Shown here in pieces: positions 1-12,147 of a DNA stretch of 64,000 nucleotides (its first letter is position 1; every line of letters begins with the position of its first letter). The DNA comes from Rhizodiscina lignyota (taxonomy: Eukaryota; Ascomycota; Dothideomycetes; Aulographales; Rhizodiscinaceae), in contig ML978139.1 of the NCBI GenBank assembly GCA_010015805.1, forward strand, positions 248,001-312,000. The letters run 5' to 3'. Under the pieces are notes generated by a model. It did not search any database and was not told the DNA's origin. It was given only the letters and a program-made list of their open reading frames with translations. Position numbers and translations under genes: made by a program.

Positions 1-1627
1 TTCGCCACGCAGACGCTTAATGCGCAAGCAGGTGATGGAGCAGAGGTACGAGAAGATAAGGGCTGCATTTGAAACAGACAGGATGGCGTTGAGGGCGACG
101 TCGGAACCAAAGTTAATGGCGGACAGGACAAGCGAGACTCCGAGAACGACTAGGATGGCATTGATCGGAATATCCCAGCCTGGGCGGACCTAATGCGCGA
201 ACAGCAGGTTAGGAACGCGCCACACAACCTAAAAACGAAACGAGGCTTGGCAGGAGTCAACCACTTACAAATTCGATCCAGCTTGAAAAGGGGAAACCCT
301 TGTCGCGGGCGAAGGCCCAGCACTGCCGGGAAGCCGAAGCCACCGTTGTGACGGAGGAAAAGTAAAGAAGGACGAGCAGCAGGCAGCCCATCACAATCGT
401 GCCGCCCTGCGAGCCAGTCACATTGTAGAGAACGTCAATGACCGGAGTGTCACTCGAGGAATTGACAATGACGTTGATGTCGGTAATGCAGAAGCAGAAC
501 GTGATGAGCATGATTATTCCGAGGATTCCGTTGAAGAAGGTGGCGTACATCATCGCGCGTGGGAGCACCAAGGAAGCGTCGTTGAGCTCCTCGGACATGT
601 GCGCACCAGCGTCAGGTCCAATGAAGCACCAGAGAGGTGTCGTAAGACCGACCAGAGTCGAAAGACCGTTGCTGCCCCATTCTCCGCCATCGTAGAATTG
701 GAGGAAAACATCGTGCGCAGATGCGTGATCGGCCATGACCCAGAAGAGAATGAGGAAGGCGAAAAACCCGAAGACGTGGATAACGAGGATAATTCCTTCC
801 GCGAGCGGCAGCTGCTGTGCGAGGAAGATGTTGAATGCCACGATGAGGAGGACCCACATGAAGAGAATCAGTGTGGCCTGCCAGAGTTGCTCGATGTTCG
901 CATTCGGGTTGGTGATGAGAATCATGCCCTCAAGCAAGCTGTACAGCATCTGTCCGCAAGCCGGGACGCCGGAAACCCAACCAAGACAGCACATCCATCC
1001 TGCGTGCATCGTTAGATTCTGCGTTGCCAAGTGGTACAGTGATCGTAACTTACCGACGATGTAGCTGAGCGGCTTCTGAACGGAGGCAGGCGCGAATTCA
1101 GAGACCCAATGATACTGGCCACCTGTTGTGCGATTAGCCACGGCATTCTCTTGAGATCACGAGACACCAACCTGCTGTGGGAGCCATGGAAGCCATTTCT
1201 GCCATTGACGCAATCATGGCCATAACGCAGATCCAGGTGCCGATGGTCGCCCAGATGCAGCCTGCTGTACCACCGTTGTAAAGGCCGTACCAATTGGAAC
1301 TGCATGGTACATGTAAGTCATTGTGTAACCACGCGCGGGTCCCCATGGCTTACAGTAAGGCGCTCTCCCATGTGGCCTGCAGAATCATCATGAAACCGAC
1401 GATGGAGATGAAGCGAAAGTTTCGCTGCGGAAATGGTCAATTGAGCTATCGAAACATTGCAGTGTTGTAGGGCGTACTCTCAATTCTGGCTTCTTGCCCA
1501 GGCGATACATGTCGTGCTGGTCCTCAGCAGTTCCTCTCTTGTTGGCCGCGACATCTTGGTTGTCGTACAATGCGGGAACCTCGTCGACGGACAGGCGGTC
1601 CCCGGACTTCTCCTGATCGAAAGACAT
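1..1627 (-). CDS. APC-superfamily amino acid/choline/GABA permease (3' end outside window)
   Basis: Plasma- or organelle-membrane importer of amino acids, GABA or choline; the substrate cannot be fixed from sequence. The start is the ATG at 1627. A hydrophilic N-terminus leads through KKPELR, spliced to NFRFISIVGFMMILQATWE, the usual opening of fungal GABA/choline permeases. Further short exons give SNWYGLYNGGTAGCIWA, GGQYHWVSEFAP and a long membrane exon (about 257-1020) with PDAGAHMSEELNDAS, the family's conserved cytoplasmic loop. At least five introns are visible, the last ending near 190, after which the frame continues VRPGWDIPINAILVVLG to the window edge. The last membrane segments and C-terminus are therefore missing here. 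The family is clear; the substrate is not. Confidence 0.9.
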
Positions 1628-4395
1628 TGTTGACCGCGTACGAGATGCTCCGCTAGTTGATAGATGAAGGGGGGCGCGCGAGAATGTACTCGAAAGGCTC
1701 GAGTATATGAACTGGAGTCCCCAGAATCGACTGAGTGGAGAAGAGAAAAGAAGGGAGCGACGGGTTGGCAGGGAGCATCAAAGTGATGATGATCCTAAGT
1801 TCGAGGCGGCGACCAGTTCGGCCAGGGACAGCGACATGGAGCGGCCTATACGGGAAGCACGGGTGTCACAGTACGCCGAAGCTAGTTGCTTGCTATTACC
1901 GCACGAAATTGCCACCGTGGAGCGGGCGTGCTTGCCTACGCAGCGACGCTCAGGGCAAAAGCAGGGTTACACAGGCACACCTGTTGCATGGTGCGAGCGT
2001 GATTGGGGCTGGCAGATGATGGGCAGCAAAAGAAATATTCCGCACAGGAGTCGAGCGAGCCCGGCGGGGTGGATGGGAGCGGGTTCCCTGAGCGGCGCCC
2101 TGACCGCTTTACGACCGCTTCGAAGGGTCCCAACCAGCGTTCACAGCGGGCCATGAGTGCATCGGAGAGGCAGTTGGCAATTCTCCTGCTTGCAACGCTG
2201 CGGCCTTCCCTGTACCACCAGTGGTGGCAGCGCCTCCGATTGCTCGTCCAACCACGCTGCCCCCGCCGCGGCAAATGCAGGCGACCGCAAAGGTGAGCGA
2301 GTTCAGCATGGATAACGTTCTCGCCTTCTAATGGCCGAGCGTGCTAGCTCGGCTGGAGCAACAATGGCATTCGGCCGCTCTAGCGCTCCCGCGCCGCCAG
2401 GAACAATAGGCGCTGCCGCTAAGCTGATAATTGCCGACGGGTTAAGCCCCTTTGGCTCTGCTCTACCTTAAATCCTTCCCGCCCCCAGATAGCCGAACAG
2501 CGTTAGGGCTGCCTCTATCAAATTGCGAGAGTCATGGGCTGGCCATTGACGTGCTGCACTCCACCTACCTCACATGCGCGCCAGAACGAGATGAAATTAA
2601 TTGACGGCTGCTGGTGCGGGAAAAGCAGCTCGGCCATGGCGTCTCACAGCTACTACGCTGCTCGATCTGTCGAGGATCGGCCGCCGAGGAGATTTTCTGA
2701 TGTCTTAGCGACCCTGCTCATCAACGAGGGCCCTTGCCACGAACCGCAGCGGAGAGACGGCGGCGTTGTGGAACCGTGCGTGGATGGCTGTATACAGTAT
2801 GCAAGGGAGTCGAACGGGCTGCTCAAAGTGATGCAGTTGGCACATCCCGCATGTCGTAACGGGTTCCTGTGCTCCAATCGATCGCCAGTAGCGTTCTTAC
2901 GTACCCAGTACTTGGGGAAGAAACAAGTATGCGCGAGGATGGGGAAGTACCAGAATACGGGGCGAGCAGCTGCGCACGACCGCTTCGCATTGAGTGTTCC
3001 ACGCTGGCACTGACATTCTGCTTGCGGTTGATTGCTAGCCTCACCCTCTCACAGCCTTGCGGACTTGGACTCGAGACGACCTCCGAGTTTACCGAAACAC
3101 TGGGGCGTGGCGCTGTGAAAGTGACCGAGTTTGCACGACGGGCATAAATCTTGCGCCATTCACATGCGGCCTCTGCTGTCACTGTGAACTGGTGTGAACT
3201 CTGTGAACATGAGTTTGCGCAATCTCCTGCCACAGTTGGTGAGAGTCGATAAAGCTGTGCGCCTTTGCAAAAAGTCTGGTAGCGACTCTGCGCTGACGCT
3301 ATCTAGCGTGGAGACGGCGGATACAGACCTGGTAGGTAGCGCGATACACCGGAAATCGGAGACCCACCGGCACATCGCTTGGGATTCATCTGATTCCACA
3401 CATTCCGCTCTCTTGATGCTCGTCCCTGTCCGTCATTGCGCTCGTAGAAGATCCCCGCCGTGGTCAGAGACACCCCTCCGCGCCCCTCCCTCCAACGCTC
3501 GTACCTGCGGGACGGACGTTTTCCCAGAAGGATGGATGTTTGTGTGATTGTCACGCCGTAGTCACGCAGCTCGCGTTGTAGGCGTGCGAGGCCTGGCACG
3601 GACGGAAGTGGTCGCCTGCTCCTATCACTGTGCCGTGCGAGCCTTTGAAACGACACGACGGGCCGGGGAGGTTTCGCTGCCGCTGTTTGTGCTGCGCTTT
3701 GCTTCTCTCTGCCGCGTGAGAGCGATTGCTGATATGGCGGCGGGTTGGATAGGTCAGAATCTGATGGGCCTCGAATGGCGCTCAGACCAAGGCGTTGCGC
3801 GGGGGCTGCCCCTTCCCAAAACGAACAGCAGGCGATCCATCCCGCTCGCATCGCGCCTGCCATTGGCCTGCCCCTGTCCAAGACGCTCCGCTCCCGTGTG
3901 GTGGCTGCTAGCCTCGACGCTCTGGTGACTGCGCCGTCAACATCACCGTTGCGACGCTCATTAAACCGTCGCGCTGGATACTGTGCGTTAGGTCTGATGG
4001 CCGTTTCATCGCGTGCCAAAGAAAGCACTCTTCTGCCTGAATCCCGCCCGTTTCTGGCTATCGCGTCGTTGCTTCTTTGATCGTGCTTCGCCTGCCCAGC
4101 GCCGCTTCCCTACGCGGGCGTGCGCAGCTTCCTCACGAGCTAGCCTCCATCTTCTCGAATCTGCAAGGAACGCTGTGTCGTTGTTTCCGTGCGAGAGTCG
4201 CCTACAGCCTCTCCTGCGTCGTCCGACCAGATTCCCTACTTAGCCCAGCCACTCTATCCTCTCGCCTGGGATCTCACAGCGTCGCCGATCATGTCCAGCA
4301 GGTGAACGTTACGTTGTTGAAAACCCTCCCCCTCTCCCTCGACTCATGCACCCTCCGGTCCGTTGCGATTCATACACCACGACGCACTGATCGCC
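1628..4395. other. 2.8 kb GC-rich intergenic block, no supported gene
   Basis: The block contains the upstream region of the permease (an AT-rich TATA-like stretch near 1700) and the upstream region of the rhodopsin-domain gene. Several open frames exist, the longest on the minus strand at about 3303-4028. Their products are Arg/Ser/Pro-rich without recognisable domains, as expected of chance frames in GC-rich DNA. I see no repeat structure, tRNA or transposase motif. Confidence 0.5.
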
Positions 4396-6053
4396 ATGTC
4401 CGACTCGGGCTCTACAGCTTCTCACCACGTTGGATATGTCGATGGTCTCACTTTCACCATCAGTATCTGCCTCACTTATACGCTGTGCGTAAGTGCCATC
4501 CGAGCCTGGATCCGTCGGAGGCTTTATGGATGGGATGACTTGGTTGTGGCAGTTTCGACTGTAAGATCCCCTGCCAATTAAATGCAAATACAATCGCTGA
4601 TTTGATTCAGGTCTTCATCCTTGGCTTCTACGCAACGAGCTATGTCTCCCTCGGTGCGGGCCTAGGAAAGAATGCGAAGACTATATATTCCGAGTCATCG
4701 TCGAAGTTGGGCACTCTCAACAGGTCCACAGTGTCGCGCAACATACTGTTCTTGATCACTCTCTACTTCTCCAAAGCAGGTGTGGTCGCATTCCTGGAGC
4801 GGACAACGAAGACCAAGAAGCACCAGATCGTCCACTACATTTGTTTCGGTCTGTTCGCAGTATTGGGAATCGGCTCCATTATTGCTATAACAGCCGACTG
4901 TGGGAATCCGAACCGGTACTTTTTCTGGGACCTGAAGAAAACTGGACCATATTGTCCCTCCCAGGTGTGTAACTAATCTAGGAGTTTATCATTTCATAAA
5001 ACGTACTGACATCTTCCAGACAACAAGATGGCAGATTGTGACGGCTTTCGATGTCTTTACAGAAGTCGTACTTGCTGCTCTTCCTCTCCATCTGATGTGG
5101 GAACTGCAGATGCCTACAAAGAAGAAGGTCATCATCATTGCGGCTTTCTATGTCCGCCTGCCGTAAGCTCGAACAATACTTTTCCTCACTACGATAATTT
5201 GCTAATGTGCGCCAGTGTCATCGGTTTTTCCCTGGCTGGCAATTATTGGGCAATCTCGCACTACCCCTTTTCTAAAGATCCTGGCCTTGCGGGTGCTCTC
5301 ATCACCATCTGGCAAGAAGTCGAAGTCGCCTACTCTCTTGCAGCCGTCACCATTTCGGCGTCAAAGGCATTTGCCGACGCCTTTTCCACCGGCTTCGGCT
5401 GGGGCGATACCTTCAGGGAGGCCGCTACGCAGTATGCCATGGAGAGCCCATTGAACAGTCGGACAGCCGCCAGTCGTGCGCAACACAGCCGGCGTCGCAG
5501 TGGAGCCGCCGATTTTGGAAATGCTAACGGTGCCATCACGAGCGAAAACCGGTCGAGGCATGGTTTTCGTGAGTTGAAAAAGATGTCACCTACCTCCACC
5601 ACCACTGACGACGGGACGGAGGCGATTTCGCAGATGGAGACGGTAGTCGAGAAAAATGACACGTCGATGCCGCAGTATGCCCAGAACGAGTACAACTACG
5701 GCAGCCGCCCTCGAACTGAAGGTTCTGAAGAAGGTCGAAGCGGTCGCGGTAGCTGGAAAAAGCAGGTCTTGAGCCCACAGGTTACCGAGTTCCAAGACCC
5801 TTTGGAAAGCGAGAATGAGGAGGCGCAGATGAAACTCCGCCCTGAGAGGAAGCTCAGGAACACTGCCGTCATCACGTCGGACCACACTTTCGTGCCTCAC
5901 CACGCGAAGCGACCGACTGGCGAAGGGGGCAGCGTGGAGAGCGCCCACACCGACGATATGGTCATCGTTCGCAATGTCGATTACTCAGTCCGATACGACG
6001 AAGCGCCAATCCTAGATCGTACACACCGCCACCCTTATTCCGAAGAGAACTAA
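4396..6053 (+). CDS. Fungal rhodopsin-domain (PTH11-related) integral membrane protein
   Basis: A 499-residue protein from four exons: 4396-4560, 4611-4964, 5020-5162 and 5216-6053. Seven-helix topology is suggested by SISICLTYTLCVSAIRAW, VFILGFYATSYVSLGAG, ILFLITLYFSKAGVVAF, YICFGLFAVLGIGSIIAI, TAFDVFTEVVLAALPLHL and later segments. Fungal rhodopsin-domain hallmarks are present: RRLYGWDDL after the first helix and TTRWQIVTAFDVFTEVVL before the fifth. The C-terminal 200 residues are hydrophilic and probably disordered and cytosolic. Such proteins are abundant in Pezizomycotina and are usually suspected receptors or sensors; no ligand can be assigned. The ATG at 4396 follows an earlier in-frame ATG at 4363 and is chosen because it begins the conserved part. 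Confidence 0.85.
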
Positions 6054-6797
6054 TACCCGCCTCTCGTCAGTCTCATAATCCGCCATCCGCTTGCACATAC
6101 ATCTTTGCTCTTTACAACGCCATGATTTCAGACGTATATATTTCTCTCTCTCACGGGCTGATGTGTACTATATGATGATGTCTGTCCGGTTCAGGGGTCG
6201 GTTCGTCGGGGATTATCTCATGGGGATTAGAAAGTCCTGTCTGGCTTTTTCTTTTTTTTTCATTAGCGTGCGATACCAGGTACAGATGTGCTTAGCTCTC
6301 TATTTTTTGCTTGTCGATATTTTTCCTTGAGCGCGACATACCCTTCTTCTCGAGACGGGTTGGGGCTCCTGTGTATATTTCCCTTTGCCTGTGGCTCGAG
6401 AAGACAAAAGTCGGGAGAAGAATCTATTCATGTTTATCGTGCATCCGCTTTCGTCTTCTATCGTCGTGACTGTTGTGGCCTACTGAACAGCTTCTACGCT
6501 TTATCGACTGAGGAGCCACTTGAAGGTGTGACTGCATGTGTGCGGAGGTTGGATTCGATTATCGGTGGAGACTACAGTCTGCACATCATAGCTGTGCGGT
6601 GTGTTGGGAGTTACGAGCAATTCTTTTGCCATCTTCAGGCTTCCATGCTAACGAACACAGCAAACACGCGGGCGCACAAAACACCGATGTGTAGTGTGTT
6701 ATCTAGGATAAACAACCTTTCCCCCACCGATGTCTTCCTTCCTTCCTTCCCACATCACCCACTATACATACACCCACACTTCTCTACGACACGAAAT
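6054..6797. other. Intergenic spacer
   Basis: It holds the 3' flank of the rhodopsin-domain gene and a pyrimidine-rich promoter (CTTCCTTCC run at about 6738) just upstream of the next ATG. No gene or RNA is recognised. Confidence 0.5.
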
Positions 6798-7905
6798 ATG
6801 GGGTTCAGCACTATCGCTGGAGTCACCTGGGCAATTCCAGTCCCGATCACACACCTTGGCGCAGGTCTGGAAGCACACCTGGAGTCGAAACCTGCTATTA
6901 CCGCACTCCGTCTATGCCACCGCTTTGGCCAAGGTGACAATGTCTTTATCATCAAGCTGCCCCAGGAGCTCTTTGACCAAGTCATAGACGAGGTCTTATG
7001 TGAGAGCCGCGAGGCTTCTTTGAAAGAATGGGAAGCCAACTTCACGTGTTACGAAAACAGATGCCATCTGTTGGATCATCTCCATGACTCGGAATATGAC
7101 GAGTTTGCTACCCATGATCATGATCATGACTTTATCCATTCTAAATCTCTCTATGAGTATAGCTTAGGCGGGAAAGCCGGATACGTAGCAAGACGCATCC
7201 ATGATGAGAAATGCAATGAGTGGGAGCGTCGAACTAAGCAGGATGGAACTTCCGGATTAACGAAATATGATCAAGTAAGTGCATCGTCGGTATTATCATT
7301 TTTGAAGCTCATAAATAAACTTAATAGCATTAGGTCCTTCGTCAAGATTTTGGCTTAGAAGCTTTTATCTCGCACCAATACGTACCAGATCTGGCGATTC
7401 CGTACCTCTCCACTCCAGGGAGATCCACCGCGTGGAACGGTGCCCATACCACTCTGGCTTATCTTACTCTGCCCAACCAATTCGAACGCGATGATCTCGG
7501 TTACGACAAATATCGAGATGAAAATAGATACATGTCAACAACCGTTGTTTGTATTGACCCATCGATTATGACTCTCACCAACGAGCAAAAGGGCCGCTTC
7601 GAACGAGCTACGCGTTGGCTCGACTTACAAGCTTTTGTACACGTCACTCAGGTGCCCAACCTAGTCACGACTACCGAAAGTCCCCTGCGATTAAGGGGTC
7701 GGACCAGGCTGTTCAAGGACCATCTCTATAACCTGTCGTTGGAAGAGCGCGAGCGCGAGAGGGAGCAGATGGAGAAACTCCGCCTAAGTAAGATAACGTG
7801 GATACGTTACTGTTCTACGTTTCAGTGCTAACCGAAATCTCAGAGATCCAAGATGGACAATGGCCGAAACTGCTCAGTCTCGTCAAGTCTGATCTTAGAA
7901 TGTAA
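6798..7905 (+). CDS. Hypothetical protein with F-box-like motif, tandem paralogue A
   Basis: A 330-residue protein from exons 6798-7274 (477 nt), 7334-7787 and 7844-7905 (62 nt). Near residue 50 it has IIKLPQELFDQVIDEVL, which reads like the start of an F-box (LPxEL-hydrophobic pattern). If so it may couple to Skp1/SCF ubiquitin ligases, but the motif is weak and no repeat domain follows. Other conserved blocks shared with the next gene are WAIPVPITHLGAGLEAHLE, LRLCHRFG, FGLEAFI, CIDPSIMTL, EQKGRFERA, and a C-terminal QWPKLLSLVK encoded by the tiny last exon. The ATG at 6798 is chosen because the paralogue aligns from there. The function is unknown; it looks like a lineage-specific family. 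Confidence 0.75.
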
Positions 7906-8673
7906 GAGCATGCTACTACCTCCCTCCAAGAGGGCGACAAAAATTTGAGCCACGACTACAACACGTCGAACCATGAGGACACATAATCTCGTTGGTCACT
8001 GAGTCGATACACATCATACACGTTGAAGCTGCGAACTTTGGATAAATACTATCTGGTGTATATTCAATCGAGCTTTCAGAGATGTTCTCGGTTGCGTTTG
8101 AGAACAAAACCTGTCCTTACTGCGGCAATTCGACCAATTGGGCTCAACTATTTTGTCACCCATGTGCACTCTTCCCACACTTGGAAAGGCTTACGAACTC
8201 CAGAGAGCATTAACAGGCCCCGAAACGAGCAAAACGACTTCCTCCTGCAACTGCTCCGCCGTCTTGAGCAGTCCGACCGTTCTCTCCACAGCAGCAGAAG
8301 CAGAAAGAAATGATTGCAATTGAACTGCTCGTGGCTGCTGCGATTGTTGTAAACGCATCATCGTCTTCAATTTCAATTGCAAAGCTCTACTGAGGTGCCG
8401 CCTGCATACGCTGCGAACACGTGAGAGCGCGACAACACCGTGACGTGACGCGTGCCTTCCTTCTTTATCTGCGGGGTGCCTAAAACCTCAAACCTTCTAC
8501 CAGCTTCCTTCATTGTTCCAACCTCACTCTTCCCTCTCACAGCAACTTTCTTCGTTCAAAACAGGTGGTAGGCTTTCATCTCAAATCTCTTATGGATGGC
8601 ATAATTGACTTCCACAAGCAGAACACCAATCGCTGGAACTGATCAACCGTCCTCCAGGCGTTCCAAGGACACA
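7906..8673. other. Intergenic spacer between tandem paralogues
   Basis: About 770 bp with a pyrimidine-rich stretch (8490-8560) that probably serves as the promoter of paralogue B. I saw no gene, tRNA or long repeat. Confidence 0.45.
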
Positions 8674-9784
8674 ATGAGCTCCGCAAGCTCCGCTGTTGCC
8701 TGGGCAGTCCCCATTCGCATGCCTCAATTGGGCGCGCATTTGCAGGCCCACCTGGAAGCTAAGCCGGTCCTCAACCTTCTACGCTTGTGCCATCGCTTTG
8801 GCACAGGTCCCAATAATCACTTACCAAAGCTCCCGCAAGAGCTGCTCGATATGATCATCGCGGAATATATGTCCGATGCTCGCAAGGAATATGTCAAACA
8901 ATGGAACAGAGACTTCGAGTGCTATGAAGAAACGTGCAGAAGACGAGACCATATACCTGAGGAGGAGCACCAGGATTACCTCGACGTATTAGGTACTGCG
9001 GTTGGAGGTAAAAGTCCAACTTCGTCCGAACTCAGTGATCAACTTGCCGACATCGGCGACCCCATTTTCGACGCGCACTACAGCTCCCTCCACGCGTGGT
9101 CGGGCCGCATCTGCCAACATGAGGGTGGGGCGTTCGCGAAATACGATAAGGTAAGGATTTTAATTATCGTTAGTATAATGTTAATAATATTGTTTACAGA
9201 TCCTTCGAAAGGAGTTTGGCCTTGAAGCGTTCATCGCAGCGCAACGCATTCCTGACGAGGTCTTCCCATACCTTGATATCACCCGACACAGATATGTCAG
9301 CGACAACATGAACACAATCATCGCATTTTTGATGTTGCCCAGTCATGTGCTGGAAGAGAGTTTCAATGAGGCGGACTGTGCTGAAGCTGACGGAGAGTTT
9401 TACGAGGTCTTCTCGACAATGTCAATGTGTATCGATCCTGCAACGCTGGCTCTAAGTGAGGAGCAAAAGGGCCGTTTCGAACGCGCTATGCGCGTGCTTG
9501 AGCTGGACGTCTTCGTCCACATCATACAACTTGGTGAGCTCGTGAAGCCGAGCAATGTCAACGGACTTGCGAAGAAAACCTCACGGACCAGACTGTTCAC
9601 CGACGACTTCTCCAAGTTGACAACGAAGCAAAAGGAGGAGAAGAAAACTGAAATTAAAGAGATGAAGCGCAGTAAGGACCTCAAGTTGTGTTCATAGTTG
9701 GGCTCCGCTAATACGGATCAAGATGTCGAAGAGAGCCAATGGCCAAAGCTGTTGAGCATGGTGAAGTACTCCAGCGCATGGTAA
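8674..9784 (+). CDS. Hypothetical protein with F-box-like motif, tandem paralogue B
   Basis: A 336-residue protein from exons 8674-9150 (477 nt), 9200-9671 and 9723-9784 (62 nt). The first and last exons are exactly as long as those of the upstream paralogue, which supports both models and a tandem duplication. Shared blocks are WAVPIRMPQLGAHLQAHLE, LRLCHRFGTG, LPKLPQELLDMIIAEYM (F-box-like), FGLEAFIA, CIDPATLALSEEQKGRFER and the terminal SQWPKLLSMVK. The open frame continues upstream only from a TTG, so the ATG at 8674 (MSSASSAVAW) is used. The central part, between the ECYEE block and the first intron, differs most from paralogue A. The molecular role is unknown. Confidence 0.77.
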
Positions 9785-10606
9785 GGCTAGTACCTAATAA
9801 GTCATTTTTTTTCGTACGCTGAATCCGACTGATCAGGTTTCTATAGGAATATATTCTGAAACGTCCTATCTTCTGAGGCTCTGAGGGATGGACTCCGTAC
9901 TCAGTAGCTTGTGCTCTACCAGTACCCACAAGCTCACGAGAAGGCACGAGCTTTAAGCTACACGCTTTATTTCTTTTCCTGGCTTGCAGATACGAATGTG
10001 TCGTCCAGATGGACCTTGCTTATACATGTTGCTCGTTATGATTAGCTATCGGGATGGTGACATTCAAGTCATAGGGAAATTACGACGTTTAAGTGGGCGG
10101 AATGGAAGAAATGTATGACAGCTTAAATTCGAACAAAAATCTCGCAGCCATTGCGCGAGGGCTGATGCTTTGATTTATGAAGGCGCTGCGATTGTGAACA
10201 GGGTGCTTGCAAGAGTGGTCCTCTTACAAGTATTTGGGTATGTATGCCGCCGTGTAATTGACATGTTGGCTCAATGGCGGCAAGGTTTGACCACAACTTT
10301 AAGTTCACAGACTTGATCCGTCGTACGCATAAGGTCCTTCGGCTTACCATGTAAAATGCGCTAGGAATTTCATCTAAACTTACCCCGTCTGGCGGTAAAT
10401 GGAAGGTCTTGCAATAAAGCTGCTTTGCGCATGTTAATTTCCAAGGAAATGGTTATTCTCGATACTCTGTGCTGGCTACATTGAAGTTGCGCTATCAGTG
10501 CAATTCGCATCGACATCAAAATCAGCATCATTGATGTCAATATCGAGACAACACAACCTTTTACACTGCACAATTATGTTGTACAAAGCAGTCCATGTTT
10601 TCTTGT
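9785..10606. other. Intergenic spacer (convergent genes)
   Basis: The 3' flanks of the paralogue B gene and the ureohydrolase meet here. The stretch is moderately AT-rich with no convincing gene. Short frames on both strands lack domains. Confidence 0.45.
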
Positions 10607-12147
10607 TCAGAGCTCTTCAGGCACAGATGTGCTGTCGCTTCCATCGTTGTCCGCAACCATCTTACTCAGCGGCCCTTTCTTAACCATCAGGGTCATAACT
10701 TCATAAAGCGTGTCTGCCGCAGCCATCGTCGTGTGTTCCGCATTGGTATCGTATGCTGGGGCAACCTCGACAATATCCGCCGCAATGAGATTGATGCCCT
10801 CCAATCCGCGAATGATGGTCCGCAACTCACGAGTCGACCAGCCACCAGTCTCTGGCGTTCCGGTTGCAGGTGCAACTGCGATTCCGCCAGTAAGCCTACG
10901 ACTACACTGAATACGACCCGAAACTCAAAGTGCAATACTTACAGGCGGGATCCAAAGTGTCAATATCGATGCTCAAATAAACCGGCTTTTCTGTACCAAC
11001 TCTCTCCTTGATCTTCCTTATGATTCCGTGCATTCCAATAGTATCAATCTCACGCGCCTCAACAATCTGGAAGCCGCAGTAACCGTCATTCTCGTAGTCT
11101 GACGGTCCTGAGAGAGTCGTGCGAATACCGGCATGGATGTTGGAGTCGTTTGCGAGCAGACCTTCTTGTGAAGCATGGTAGAAGTATGTGCCATGGTTGA
11201 TACTGGCTTGGTGCGATGGCGAGCCGCCGAAGACCTTTGGTTTCCAGGTATCACTTTTCTTTGTTAGTTCCTTGTTTAGATTCATCTTCCGTTATGGTCC
11301 TGAAACTCACAGATGGCTGTCAAAGTGGATGACACTGATCGGACCGTATTCACGGGTCACGCTTCGCAGCAACGGGAGCGTGATGGTGTGGTCACCGCCC
11401 AGTGTAATGACTCTCGGAAGTGTCTTGCCTTTCTTTGAGGGACCCGGCTTATCCGAGTCAGTCTTCGGTTTGCGCGAAAGGATGCTGTTGTGGCCCTCCT
11501 CAATCTGCTTGAGCGCATACGCATTGTCATATCTTTCATCTGTCAGATTTCTCTTCTTCTGCTCCACTGATGAATCCGATCATCGTCGGGGCTCAGTAAG
11601 ACTCACGATGTCACGGGAATATCGCCGCAGTCGATCACCTTCGCCCACGAATTGAACGGGTTCGCTTCAAGAGGGACGTTGTAACCACCGCTGAATCCAA
11701 CCTTTCGTGAGCCTTGATCGCCGAGAATCAGCTGGATGCTCCGTGGAGCCTGAGAGCTTACTAGAGATTCAGGCGGCGAGAACCTTGTCTGATTCCACTT
11801 GGGCCAAACCGGGCACCTGGACGATATGAAGTGCCTGTATCGAATGGTGCTCCAATGAATGCAATGTCGTAAGAGACATCATCACTCGCGAGACACGGGT
11901 AGTACCCGAGCCTACCAAAGGTTGAGATACCGGAGAAGACGGAGTCGGCCTGCAGAGAGCAGTCAATCGAGGCTCATGAGTGATCTTAGAGAAGTTTTTG
12001 AAGGCATACCTGCGTACCGCCATCCCCAGGCAAAGTATTGTACCACAAGCTCTTATGCGGTCCCTCAATTGGCTGCTGATCCTCACTGTGCTCGTGAGCT
12101 ACAGCAAAAGCCGCGATTGCAGCTACCAAGCCCAATTGACACCGCAT
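10607..12147 (-). CDS. Secreted agmatinase-like ureohydrolase (arginase family)
   Basis: A manganese ureohydrolase of the agmatinase/arginase fold; agmatinases cleave agmatine to putrescine and urea. The first exon (12147-12010, 46 codons) encodes a likely signal peptide, [17 protein letters not shown], suggesting secretion or vacuolar delivery. Later exons carry [43 protein letters not shown] and [19 protein letters not shown]; these contain the metal-binding His/Asp residues of the family, apparently all intact. Intron joins were checked in several places: DSHL/DTW across 11260-11310, DPAF/APATG across 10895-10945 and VTS/YDNAYA near 11540-11610. Substrate specificity is inferred from the agmatinase-type motifs; a guanidinobutyrase or similar enzyme is possible. 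Confidence 0.88.

Noticed and set aside
3303-4028. 241-codon minus-strand open frame
   Set aside because: Arg/Pro/Ser-rich product in GC-rich DNA, overlapped by open frames on the other strand and in other frames; looks like chance.
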